Shown here: in pieces, positions 1 to 7,693 of the stretch
Numbering within the stretch: position 1 is the first letter of the stretch
How the letters are laid out: each line of letters opens with the position of its first letter
NCBI RefSeq assembly: GCF_016093545.1
Contig: NZ_JADKYX010000006.1
Span: 1-64,000, forward strand
Direction: 5' to 3'
Length of the DNA stretch: 64,000 nucleotides
Origin: Massilia rhizosphaerae
GTDB lineage: Bacteria > Pseudomonadota > Gammaproteobacteria > Burkholderiales > Burkholderiaceae_D
Position numbers and translations under genes: made by a program
Notes under the pieces: model-generated
The model's input: only the letters and a program-made list of their open reading frames with translations
What the model was told of the DNA's origin: nothing
The model's database searches: none

Positions 1-1
1 G

Positions 2-118
2 AAGCATGCCAAGCACTTCTGGCGCCGCTTCGTTGCCAGGAACGGCGCGGATTTGCTCGACGAAATTCAATCCTTGATGAGAGGCTTCGGCAGCAAGTTC
101 ACGATAAATTTTGCATGA
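2..118 (+). CDS. C-terminal fragment of an unidentified protein (5' end outside window)
   Basis: An open frame enters from the left edge and ends at a TGA at 116-118, giving 38 residues. The tail is basic and aromatic (KHAKHFWRRFVARNGADLL near its start, FTINFA at the end). The reading is continuous and protein-like, but too short to assign to a family. It sits in AT-richer DNA next to the repeat array, so it probably belongs to the same accessory region. It could be the end of a mobile-element or defence gene; nothing in the residues decides this. Confidence 0.45.
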   Translation, partial: KHAKHFWRRFVARNGADLLDEIQSLMRGFGSKFTINFA

Positions 119-258
119 CTACTTAGTGAATTAACACGGCCACCTTTAATTGGCCGCTACGAACGATTCTTACCAAGAACGATGTTTCTGCGCTGTATGT
201 GCATACAGTATAATCACTGGCCTCGTGAATCCACTATTGGAAGCATGATTGCCGCGCG

Positions 259-370
259 GCAATCAAAAAATAAGTTGACGGAATTTCATATTTGCACAAA
301 AATTAGGTTGACGTTTCCGAAAAAACGCACCAAAATTAGGTTGACACAATCCCGAAAGTGCACAAATGAC
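259..370 (+). repeat. array of 33-35 bp direct repeats containing AAATTAGGTTGAC
   Basis: Repeat units start at about 259, 294, 327 and 360, giving periods of 35, 33 and 33 bp. Each begins GCA(A/C) followed by an A-rich run. The two best units (294-312 and 327-345) share AAAATTAGGTTGAC. The first is diverged (AAATAAGTTGAC) and the fourth (GCACAAATGAC) is cut short and overlaps the ATG at 366. Periodicity near three helical turns and position directly in front of a regulator operon suggest binding sites for a protein on one DNA face. They could be operators of the downstream XRE protein, or the transposase-binding end of an IS21-like or Tn7-like element. Confidence 0.7.
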
Positions 371-965
371 CTTGCCTCTGCCTAGCACCTTTAATCACAA
401 CCTTTCTCACGATCGCTTGGAATTCATAGCGCGTCTACTCCTGGATGAGCTTTATGCTACGGAGGACGACTTGACTAGACCTACTGACAACGGTTATACG
501 CGTGGCTGCACGACGTTCATGCGTCAACGGAATCGCATTATTGCAGAGGCGCTGACCGGACAACAGCCTTGGTTGACGATCGTGAATTCTGGTAATGATT
601 TGGTGTTCGCTCTTGGTGGGGTTCCGTGCAGGTTTAGCAACGATGATCCTGCTAATCCTTCTAAGGTTGCTGTGCTCACTGCGAACCGGTATCAGACAGA
701 GTTTCTTGAGTTCGCCCCTGCGACAGACGCTGGACGGTTTTGCTTCGTAATTGATCGTGGTTACAACGGCGCTGATGAGCCGAGGGTAGAGTTTTTAGGG
801 TTTACAGCCAACGATACATTGGCTTGCCGCTGGGTGTCGGGCACGATTCGAGTTCTTCGGGTTGAAGGCAAACAGGCGCTGCCACAAGCCGTTGAAGTGG
901 CGAAACCTGTCGTTGCGCCCAAGCGCCGCGACGATGGAGATGTTGCTGAAGAATCGGTTCAATGA
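366..965 (+). CDS. hypothetical protein, partner of XRE-ImmA/IrrE protein
   Basis: This is a 199-residue soluble protein with no signal peptide or membrane segment, in AT-richer DNA than the backbone. I do not recognise the family. Residues 1-65 look helical, the middle (about 65-165) looks like a beta-rich fold with several FxxxG/FLGF strands, and the tail is charged and probably disordered (AKPVVAPKRRDDGDVAEE). The ATG lies inside the last unit of the direct-repeat array and has only a weak Shine-Dalgarno (GAAAG). Its stop overlaps the next start in an ATGA (962-965), so the two products are translationally coupled and probably act together. A substrate or sensor of the downstream metallopeptidase is a reasonable guess, not shown by sequence. 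Confidence 0.75.
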   Translation: MTLPLPSTFNHNLSHDRLEFIARLLLDELYATEDDLTRPTDNGYTRGCTTFMRQRNRIIAEALTGQQPWLTIVNSGNDLVFALGGVPCRFSNDDPANPSKVAVLTANRYQTEFLEFAPATDAGRFCFVIDRGYNGADEPRVEFLGFTANDTLACRWVSGTIRVLRVEGKQALPQAVEVAKPVVAPKRRDDGDVAEESVQ

Positions 966-2050
966 GCAATTTTATTGGAAGTAATTTACGACTAATTCGC
1001 CTATTTCACAGACTTTCTCTTGCGGACTTAGGCGAACGAGTTAGCGTGTCTAAACAGTTTCTGAGCAGAATCGAAAATGGTGGTGAGGCAGTGGCGGATT
1101 CGCTAGAAGACGCTTTAGCTGCTGAGCTAAATGTACTTCCCGATTTCTTTTATCACGTTGACCCCAATCCGATCACAGATGAGCAATGCCATTTTCGAAG
1201 GCAACTCACTACAAAGATAGTTCTTAGGCACGAAGCTCGCGCTCGAGGTGAAATTTTGAAGCGCCTTGTTGGCGTTTTGGACGAGCATGTCGAGCTTCCT
1301 AAGTACCAAGTTGCTGAAGCTGATCCTACCTATGCAGAATCCATTGAGCGCGCGGCAGAAAAATTCAGATCAGCCTTTGGGCTCGGCCTTGGGCCTCTTA
1401 GCAACGTAACTCGAATCGCTGAAAACGCGGGTGCCGCAGTTATGAAAGTCCGTGGCCTCGCAAGTGAAATCGACGCAATTTCGTTCGCTACTAAACGGCC
1501 TATCATTGCCTTGAACGATACGGATCGGTCCGCGTGTCGTGAGCGGTTTGGCATCGCACACGAACTCGGTCATTTCTCTTTGCACATTGGCATTTTGACT
1601 GGTGATAGGTTGACTGAAGCCCAAGCAAATCATTTCGCAAGTGCTTTGTTAATGCCTAGGAGCACGTTTGTACGCGAGTGTCCAATTGCAATCAGGGGTT
1701 CTCGGTTGAACTGGCCGGGACTTTCAGAGTTAAAGCTACGTTGGGGTGTTTCGAAGGCAGCTATCCTCTTTAGAGGAAAGCAACTTGGAGTATTTAACGA
1801 GGAACAAGTACGAGCAGGCTATATTAGGCTCAATCGTCATGGGGAAGCTGTTCAAGAATCTGAGGATAGGTTCATGACAAGCGAAGAGCCAGAGATCATC
1901 GTTGATGGATTGGAAGTAATGAGAGATCACTTTGGGATCCCGACAGCAGCGATTGCGCGTGAGATGCGTGTTCAACCATGCTTGCTTGATAGCTTACTTC
2001 CTCTGCCATGCGTAGAAAGAGCAGAAAACGTCGTCGCATTCCGTCGCTAA
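962..2050 (+). CDS. XRE-family HTH / ImmA-IrrE metallopeptidase fusion
   Basis: The 362-residue protein joins an N-terminal HTH_3 domain (about residues 7-60, LIRLFHRLSLADLGERVSVS then FLSRIENG) to a central zinc peptidase of the ImmA/IrrE (COG2856) type. The zinc-site residues are visible: H200-E201-L-G-H204 followed by E219 in TEAQANHFASALLMP. Known relatives (ImmA of ICEBs1, IrrE/PprI of Deinococcus) cleave DNA-binding repressors after a stress signal. Here repressor-like and peptidase parts share one chain. A further 120-residue C-terminal tail is of unknown role. It is coupled by ATGA to the 199-aa gene upstream, and the repeat array before the operon is a candidate binding site. Confidence 0.9.
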   Translation: MSNFIGSNLRLIRLFHRLSLADLGERVSVSKQFLSRIENGGEAVADSLEDALAAELNVLPDFFYHVDPNPITDEQCHFRRQLTTKIVLRHEARARGEILKRLVGVLDEHVELPKYQVAEADPTYAESIERAAEKFRSAFGLGLGPLSNVTRIAENAGAAVMKVRGLASEIDAISFATKRPIIALNDTDRSACRERFGIAHELGHFSLHIGILTGDRLTEAQANHFASALLMPRSTFVRECPIAIRGSRLNWPGLSELKLRWGVSKAAILFRGKQLGVFNEEQVRAGYIRLNRHGEAVQESEDRFMTSEEPEIIVDGLEVMRDHFGIPTAAIAREMRVQPCLLDSLLPLPCVERAENVVAFRR

Positions 2051-2148
2051 GTATTATTTGGGCCAGTGGAGATAAAGCGAGTTCGCCAGAAGTTTGACGA
2101 GTCTTTCTCTTCGAGGAGTGCCCAGCTGGACCGTTCGCAATATCCGTC

Positions 2149-2364
2149 TCATGCAACGCATGGGGCCGAAGGGGGACGTCGATCTAAAGCGCGTTGGATA
2201 GCTTGCCGCATCCTGTACAGGCAGTCGGCGTGATTGCCGTCGTGCGCACGCGCGTCGTGGTGGGCCGGGCAGAATAGCACGGTCTCTAGGTCCTTGCCGT
2301 GACCCGCAGTAAGGTAGGCCTCGCCGCAACCGGCGCGCCAGTCGCTGCTGGTCACACCCACCAT
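2149..2364 (-). CDS. small Cys/His-rich protein, HNH-like zinc site
   Basis: The predicted 71-residue product is rich in metal-ligand residues: C13, H22, C32, H35, H36, H41, H45 and C48. The segment LETVLFCPAHHDARAHDG resembles the second half of an HNH nuclease (L-C-x-x-C/H-H-x-x-x-H), but the first HNH half is short or absent. The ATG starts one base after the TAA of the 609-aa gene, which argues for a real, coupled downstream gene. No family can be named with certainty. It may be a truncated HNH nuclease or a zinc-binding accessory protein. Confidence 0.45.
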   Translation of the reverse strand: MVGVTSSDWRAGCGEAYLTAGHGKDLETVLFCPAHHDARAHDGNHADCLYRMRQAIQRALDRRPPSAPCVA

Positions 2365-2365
2365 A

Positions 2366-4195
2366 TTAGATATACGGCCGCATAACACTTACTCTGTTCC
2401 GTCTCGTCCGTCTCGTTAGCCGTTGCCACCATGAGGCGTGTGACACCTCTAGGTCAAAGCCATAGCGGGCTTCCTGCCGCAACTCCATGGCCGCCGGTAG
2501 TCGGCTTGGGTCGATGCCAATCGCGGCACAGTAGTAGTCTAGTACCTGCTGTGGGTCCTCAAGCGCGAGTACCGTGTCATGCAGGTGCAGCGGCAACGGG
2601 AGCGCATGTTCTGGCGCACCATTAGGCGACCAACTACGCCGGACTGCACCTCTCGATAGCAAGTTCCGGAATAGGTTCCATTCGTAGATCAAGACGCCGT
2701 CGATTTCGTAAGCATTGAAATAAGGCAGCGTATGCACAACGACAAAATACGAGTTCGCCAAAATGTGATCGACGGAGATTTTGATGTCTCCCAGTGCAGA
2801 ACGAACTTGATCCAGTACTGCGGGTTCGGCGAGTCTGGCGCGCAGCGCGGCGAGACGGTTGACGCCCTTAGTCAACGGTCCATTTTTCGCTCCCCAATCG
2901 TGCAATTCGTCGTCTAAGCCGGCTGTGCGGCTGTCGCGTTTCCATTTGGCCTGTACGAAAAAAAATTTGCGACGCTCAACGTCATAAAGGGTTAGGTCAC
3001 AGTCGTACATTGAACCTGCGCCATTGGCGCTACGCTTGAAACCGGGCCGAACTAAGTAATCGGTGGATGGCACGTGTTTGCGCACATAGGTTGTGATCTC
3101 ATCCTCGAATTTTTCCCCCAGCTGAGTTGCTTGAGTTTCGCTTAGGACGGCGCCCTTGCAGCAGTGGATTGCATGGGCGAGTCCAGTCGTTCCAAGACTG
3201 AGCGTGCCCGAAACGCTGCGCTGAATGCCTTGGTCCGAGGGCAGCGCATTCGCGCGTTCAGTCAATACATGATCGAGCAAGTCGGAGTCTAGACGTAGTC
3301 GTTCGATCAGGTCGGAGTCCGGGCGCAGGATCGTTTCGCCGGCCAAGCGTACCAATTCCAACAGGGCGAACCAGCGGCACAAGTTGCGCGCATTGCGAAT
3401 AAGCGGGACTACCTCTGGGGCGCGGCGCATATGGGAACCGAGCGAGAAAAAGGTGTCGAGAAAGCGGTCTGCTAATTCGTCTAGCAGCTCTGGCCTAACC
3501 AGCGCGGCAATGCCGCTAGTTCCTGTTCGATCATATCGACGCAGATCGGCAATAAGTGCAAGCAACTCTCGACGAAGCATCAACTCCGTATGCTCCTGCA
3601 TCGGCGCTGTTAACACTCGATTGCGGAGGCATTTGATACCGCTGGGTGTCAGGGAAAACTCGATCTGTGAACCGATGCTTTGCGCCTTGAACAAGCCGGC
3701 TAGCGCAAGGAAGGCAGCTTCGTGCAAGGCAATCGCGCGCAGAGCTAAACGACTGCTATCTACATCGAGCTTGGACATTGATCCGGCAGCGGGTACGGGG
3801 TGACCTTGTGCTTTGGCACGCTTTTCCGCACGCTTCCGCACCCAAGCAGCATTATCACGTAACACTTCCTCAAGCAGAAATAATTGCGTCTTGAGCATAT
3901 CTTCAGGCATCCGAGGCAGTCGCCGTGAGCCGATTGCACCAGGTTGCATGAATACGCCAGAAGCGTCATCAATTTGCGAAACAGGTAATGCGCCCTCCCA
4001 GATAGCCCGAGTATTGGCCATTCCGCGGTACGCTTGAGCCAGTTGCGGCAACTTTTCGTCAACACGTTTGCAACTTTCGTCGCTGAAAGGGTGGCGAAAA
4101 AAATTTTTAAGCGATTCCCATTCGGGCCGTACCAACAGCGCCAGATCTATGTCGATCAGCATAGGAGTAGCAAACAGTAAGAGGAAAGCCCACAT
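2366..4195 (-). CDS. hypothetical protein with C-terminal PD-(D/E)XK-like nuclease domain
   Basis: This 609-residue protein is largely helical over residues 20-355. From about 360 it shows a restriction-endonuclease-fold signature: GEKFEDE (E364), then YDCDL with D398/D400, then VQAKWK with Q415-x-K417 and strands typical of PD-(D/E)XK enzymes. Such domains cut DNA or RNA in restriction, anti-phage and repair systems; the role here is inferred. The start is uncertain: ATG at 4195 or M12 at 4162, neither with a good ribosome site. It is followed at one base by the HNH-like gene and preceded by the 201-aa gene on the same strand, so a multi-gene module is likely. No helicase, methylase or known defence sensor is seen. 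Confidence 0.7.
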   Translation of the reverse strand: MWAFLLLFATPMLIDIDLALLVRPEWESLKNFFRHPFSDESCKRVDEKLPQLAQAYRGMANTRAIWEGALPVSQIDDASGVFMQPGAIGSRRLPRMPEDMLKTQLFLLEEVLRDNAAWVRKRAEKRAKAQGHPVPAAGSMSKLDVDSSRLALRAIALHEAAFLALAGLFKAQSIGSQIEFSLTPSGIKCLRNRVLTAPMQEHTELMLRRELLALIADLRRYDRTGTSGIAALVRPELLDELADRFLDTFFSLGSHMRRAPEVVPLIRNARNLCRWFALLELVRLAGETILRPDSDLIERLRLDSDLLDHVLTERANALPSDQGIQRSVSGTLSLGTTGLAHAIHCCKGAVLSETQATQLGEKFEDEITTYVRKHVPSTDYLVRPGFKRSANGAGSMYDCDLTLYDVERRKFFFVQAKWKRDSRTAGLDDELHDWGAKNGPLTKGVNRLAALRARLAEPAVLDQVRSALGDIKISVDHILANSYFVVVHTLPYFNAYEIDGVLIYEWNLFRNLLSRGAVRRSWSPNGAPEHALPLPLHLHDTVLALEDPQQVLDYYCAAIGIDPSRLPAAMELRQEARYGFDLEVSHASWWQRLTRRTRRNRVSVMRPYI

Positions 4196-4378
4196 GAGCG
4201 AGCCATCGGTTGTCTATCGGACATGCAATCATCAAAAAAAGGCGGCGCTCGAATGTGTTGACGGGTGCGCTAAACGCACCCAATATGTGAACCAGTGCGA
4301 CGCGTCGAGCGCTGCACTGAAGACGAACCACTTGGCGCCGCAATGGCGTCCCGTCACGGCCTGGACCCAGAGCGGACG

Positions 4379-4984
4379 TCACTCCTCCACAGGAACCCAG
4401 TCGGACGGAAGCTGATGCCATGGTGCGTCAGGAAATTTTCTAGCCAGTGCTTGCTTTTTTACCCGCTCACGTCTGATGCTTCCACCTACCGACCATGCAT
4501 CCCCGTTGCCGTTGTAGTCCACTCTTAACCGCTCGGGCACATGGGCCTCAGCGTCGTACGCAGCGATAATTTCCAGATCTTGAATACTTGGATCGTGTAC
4601 TTGGGTTGTCCCGATAGTTACTCCGCCCTTCCAAATAGTCACCTCAGTGGTACCTACTGGCCATTGCACCATGGCGGCCTGGTCGCAAAGCGCTGTATGA
4701 ATGGGATGCGTTCCTATGCTCAACCACTTTCCTGATCTGACAGCCCGCCCAATAGAAGGATGTCCAACTAAGAAACGAGACATGACTGCGGCAGAAAGTG
4801 CATCAGGAATTGAAACGACTTCGCTCCTTAAGCGAAAGAAGCCGATACTTTTTTCTGGCGTCACTTGACCATAGTAGATGAATCCGTCATCACCGTCGAT
4901 CGCGTATAACGCACCTGGCTTCAGGCTAGCTCGTGCGCTCGGGAAAGGGGTAAATGGTAGAGATTGACGTAGAGGTGCCGACAT
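4379..4984 (-). CDS. hypothetical protein, possible immunity-type (Imm26-like) fold
   Basis: The 201-residue soluble protein is not securely recognised. Near residues 22-52 it has LKPGALYAIDGDDGFIYYGQV, a beta-rich opening that resembles the small immunity proteins of contact-dependent toxins (Imm26-like), but this is a visual resemblance only. The rest has scattered strands (TTEVTIWKGGVTIGTTQVHD) and a basic C-terminal stretch (SIRRERVKKQALARKF). It is co-directional with the PD-(D/E)XK gene, 183 bp downstream, and may form one transcript with it. No signal peptide or membrane segments. Confidence 0.6.
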   Translation of the reverse strand: MSAPLRQSLPFTPFPSARASLKPGALYAIDGDDGFIYYGQVTPEKSIGFFRLRSEVVSIPDALSAAVMSRFLVGHPSIGRAVRSGKWLSIGTHPIHTALCDQAAMVQWPVGTTEVTIWKGGVTIGTTQVHDPSIQDLEIIAAYDAEAHVPERLRVDYNGNGDAWSVGGSIRRERVKKQALARKFPDAPWHQLPSDWVPVEE

Positions 4985-5067
4985 GGTTTTGAGACTTACA
5001 CTACAGGGTTGGTTCAGTGATCTGAGCGTCCATCAAGGCCACTCTTCGCCGGAAGCAGACGGTTTAA

Positions 5068-5260
5068 CTACTCATCGTCAAGTTCGAGCAAGGGCGGCAG
5101 CGGCGTTCCGTCCTCCAACGATCCTAGCTCGTCTCTCGCCATCCGCATCAGCTTTTCGACTTCGGTGAACGGCAGCTCCTCGACGCACAACGTTGAATGC
5201 GGCTTCGAAGGCTGCTTCTTGGCCAGCACGTATTTGCAGCGGGGCGACTTCCAGGATCAT
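5068..5260 (-). pseudogene. junction of a truncated antibiotic-biosynthesis monooxygenase gene and an unrelated gene tail
   Basis: Reading the minus strand from 5260, the frame starts MILEVAPLQIRAGQEAAFEAAF, a clear N-terminus of an ABM-type monooxygenase (normally about 95 residues). The similarity stops after about 22 residues near 5193. From there a different frame carries another protein-like tail (CVEELPFTEVEKLMRMARDE then LPPLLELDDE) to a TAG at 5068-5070. The two parts are in different frames and look like two unrelated genes joined by a deletion or insertion. This probably marks the edge of the accessory island on older chromosome. The owner of the second tail is unknown. Confidence 0.6.
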
Positions 5261-5402
5261 CAACGTTGCTTTCAACGGTAAAGGTTTGTGATGGCGAAAG
5301 GCCGGGAGCCCTGAACGGCCGATCTTGGCCGAATTCTGCCTGTCACGACCGGCGGCGTCCGACCCTGAGCATACGGTCGCGGCCCACGAGGGCTCAACGA
5401 GT

Positions 5403-5783
5403 CTATCCGGAACCAGACCCATGGAACAGGCGTTCGAGTTGGCCCAGCTCGCAGTCAATGCCAGCGGTGACAGTCCATTCTTCAGTTGCGCCCTGCAATC
5501 CGTGCAGCTCGACGTTGAAGACAACATTCCCGAGTGCAGTACAGGTCGCGGAAAGCTTGAAATCTCCTTCAATCGACTGCCATTCCCGTGTGCCTCTCCA
5601 TGGCCCGTCCTGCTTGCCAAGGTCGGCAAGGAACGCTTGAAGTCCGGGAGCATCGCCGGTTTCAACCCACACTTCGACCTTTGCCGAGACGGGGAAACCA
5701 ACGAGCTCAGCGAGCAAATACGAGCCGCTTGCGCAGCTGATTCTAAGTTCGCGATTTGAGCTACAGGATCGGATATTGATCAT
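5403..5783 (-). CDS. DUF6228-like protein
   Basis: This small 126-residue acidic protein has the layout of the DUF6228 family: an opening strand (RELRISCASGSYLL), then LQAFLADLGKQ, then WRGTREWQSIEGDFKLSAT, then a strand-rich end with GNVVFNVEL, EEWTVTA and LGQLERLF. The function of the family is not established; members often occur among toxin-immunity genes and in integron-like arrays. The gene stands alone on the minus strand between the broken monooxygenase gene and the MITE-like element, which fits an orphan in an accessory stretch. Start ATG at 5783; a slightly later start is possible. Confidence 0.6.
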   Translation of the reverse strand: MINIRSCSSNRELRISCASGSYLLAELVGFPVSAKVEVWVETGDAPGLQAFLADLGKQDGPWRGTREWQSIEGDFKLSATCTALGNVVFNVELHGLQGATEEWTVTAGIDCELGQLERLFHGSGSG

Positions 5784-5826
5784 GGGGAGCGAGCACTTGT
5801 TAGGTCGGAATTGCAGGTCCGCTTGT

Positions 5827-5974
5827 GGCCCAGGCTGTGTAAAAACGCGACCCGGGTGGCGCGATGCCGCGACTCGACCTCTTAAAGCGCTCGCTACGCC
5901 GTTTTCTCGAGGTCGGGAATGGTAAAGAGCCCCCTGAAAACACGCGTGTCGCGCGTTTTTACACAGCCTCGGCC
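5827..5974. mobile_element. MITE-like element with 23-bp terminal inverted repeats
   Basis: The left end 5827-5849 and the right end 5952-5974 are inverted copies with one mismatch. The core is AGGCTGTGTAAAAACGCG, matched perfectly over 18 bp. The 148-bp unit has no coding capacity, and its interior carries a further imperfect inverted repeat around ACTCGACCTC and CTCGAGGTCG. This is the structure of a non-autonomous miniature transposon; ends of this kind (GGCTGTGTAAAAA) are seen on some proteobacterial IS elements. The GGCC on both sides may be part of the repeat or a target duplication. No transposase lies in the window. Confidence 0.65.
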
Positions 5975-6130
5975 GATTGCAGGCGTCCGGTATGGCTCAG
6001 TGTATGAGCTTGTTGCTGCTGGAGCAAGTACGACGTCTCCTCAGGCGCTCTACAGTCGGATGTTTTGCGGCGCCAAGTCGCACGGGTTCGGGCACGGCGA
6101 ACGGTGAGACAAATCGTCGAGCTGTTCCCG
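5975..6130. other. intergenic stretch without a recognisable gene
   Basis: Together with the MITE this fills the gap between the DUF6228 gene and the FGGY kinase. A plus-strand frame leaving the MITE (VYELVAAGASTTSPQALYS, stop at 6105-6107) is open but has no start of its own outside the element and no recognisable family. It may be the relic of a gene broken by the MITE. No promoter or terminator is obvious. Confidence 0.4.
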
Positions 6131-7693
6131 CTACCGCTTCGGATACCCCGTAATCTCCGCAATCTCCCGATACAGCGGCTTCAACTGCCGATACATCTTC
6201 AGATAGACCTGCCGGTACAGCCGCTCGTACACGTCGCGGTGCGCCGGCACGGGTTCGAACACGCGGCCCACCCGCGTCATCGCCCCGATGGCCGCCGCGA
6301 AATCGCGATGCAGGCCGAGGCCCACGGCCGCGTCGATGGCGGCGCCCAGGCCCGACGTTTCGTACACGTGCGGGCGCGCCGTCGGCAGGCCGAAGATGTC
6401 GGCCGTCAGCTGCATCGCGCAGTCGCTCTGCGAGCCGCCGCCCGATACGCGCAGCTCGGTGATCGCCACGCCGCTGCGTTTTTCGATGCGTTCCTTCCCT
6501 TCGCGCAGCGCGTATGCCAACCCTTCCAGGATTGCGCGGTAGACGTGCGCGCGGGTGTGCACGTCGCCGAAGCCGACGATGGCGCCCTTCGCCTCGCGGC
6601 CCGGCACGCGGATGCCCGGCGTCCAGTACGGCTGCAGCATCAGGCCCATCGCTCCCGGCGGGACGGCGCTCGCCATCTGGTCGAACAGCTGTTCGGGCGC
6701 CACGTCCTCCGCCAGCGCGCGGGCCAGTTCGCGGTGACCGAACTGCTCCTTGAACCAGTTGACCATCCAGTAGCCGCGGAACACCTGCACCTCGCTGCTG
6801 TACGCGCCGGGGATCGCGGCCGGATACGGCGGCAGGAACGGCGTCACCTCGACGTAGCGCGTGCCCGTCGTGTTGATGGTTGCCGTCGTGCCGTAGCTGA
6901 GACATCCCACGTGCGGCTCGCGGCAGCCGGCGCCGATCACCTCGCACGCCTTGTCGGCGGCGGCCGCCAGCAGCGGCGTGCCGGCCGGGATGCCGGTCGC
7001 CTCGGATGCCGCACGGCTGATTTCGCCCAGACGCTCGCCCGGTTCCACGAGTTCCGGCAGCATGCGCGGCTCGACTGCCAGCGCCTGCCACTTCCAGTCG
7101 CGCGGGCCGGCCCAGCGGCGGCGCTTGTAATCGAACGGGACGTAGGCGACCTGCGAGCCGGACGAGTCGGCGAAACGCCCGCACAGCCGCCAGTTCAAGT
7201 AGCCGGACAGCAGCAGGAATTTGTCGGTCGCGGCCCAGACGTCCGGTTCGTGCGCGCGGATCCAATTGATCTCGGCCTCGCCGCGGAAATAATCGATGGT
7301 GCGGTCTACGCGCGCCAGCTTGAACGCGGCACGCCACCACCACGGCAGCGGCGGCACGATGTCCGTGTGACGCTGGTCGAGCCACGTGATCGCGGGCCGC
7401 AGCGGCCGGCCGTCGCGGTCGAGGTTGACGACCGTGCCGCGCTGCGTCGTCACCGCCACGCCGGCGATCGATGCGCGGCGCACGCCGGGCCGGGTCCACA
7501 GACCCTGGCACGCGCGGCACAGCGATTGCCAGTAATCTTCCGGGTCGTGCTCGGCCCAGCCGGGGTGCGTGGAAAAATACGGGTCCAGCATCACCTGCGA
7601 TTTGGCGACGATGTTGCCGGCGAGGTCGAACAGGATCGCGCGCACGCTCTGGGTGCCGTTGTCGATGGCGAGGATGGTGGGCTCAAGCTTCAT
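6131..7693 (-). CDS. FGGY-family carbohydrate kinase
   Basis: The 520-residue cytosolic kinase begins [16 protein letters not shown], the FGGY ATP-phosphate loop, and has the second-domain motif [20 protein letters not shown] plus a C-terminal [13 protein letters not shown]. The family phosphorylates glycerol, xylulose and similar sugars or polyols. As third gene after a GlpD-like dehydrogenase and an alkyl-DHAP-synthase-like oxidase, a glycerol or glycerol-like substrate is the best inference, but the protein differs from canonical GlpK. Its ATG (7693) overlaps the upstream stop by 11 bp, so translation is coupled. It is the last gene of the operon. Confidence 0.9.
   Translation of the reverse strand: MKLEPTILAIDNGTQSVRAILFDLAGNIVAKSQVMLDPYFSTHPGWAEHDPEDYWQSLCRACQGLWTRPGVRRASIAGVAVTTQRGTVVNLDRDGRPLRPAITWLDQRHTDIVPPLPWWWRAAFKLARVDRTIDYFRGEAEINWIRAHEPDVWAATDKFLLLSGYLNWRLCGRFADSSGSQVAYVPFDYKRRRWAGPRDWKWQALAVEPRMLPELVEPGERLGEISRAASEATGIPAGTPLLAAAADKACEVIGAGCREPHVGCLSYGTTATINTTGTRYVEVTPFLPPYPAAIPGAYSSEVQVFRGYWMVNWFKEQFGHRELARALAEDVAPEQLFDQMASAVPPGAMGLMLQPYWTPGIRVPGREAKGAIVGFGDVHTRAHVYRAILEGLAYALREGKERIEKRSGVAITELRVSGGGSQSDCAMQLTADIFGLPTARPHVYETSGLGAAIDAAVGLGLHRDFAAAIGAMTRVGRVFEPVPAHRDVYERLYRQVYLKMYRQLKPLYREIAEITGYPKR

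Noticed and set aside
259..370. CRISPR array
   Set aside because: The units are diverged direct repeats with no unique spacers of constant size and no cas gene.
182..385. Plus-strand 67-codon frame across the repeat array (repeated TKIRLT peptide)
   Set aside because: The repeated peptide is only the translation of the DNA repeats, and it overlaps the better-supported gene at 366.
5078..5701. 207-codon minus-strand frame as one gene
   Set aside because: Only the ABM start within it is protein-like; the rest runs antisense or out of frame to the DUF6228 gene and spans the fusion scar.
5797..5803. GTTAGGT as an integron attC core site near the DUF6228 gene
   Set aside because: The matching RYYYAAC partner and the paired inner boxes are missing at the right distance, and no integrase is seen.
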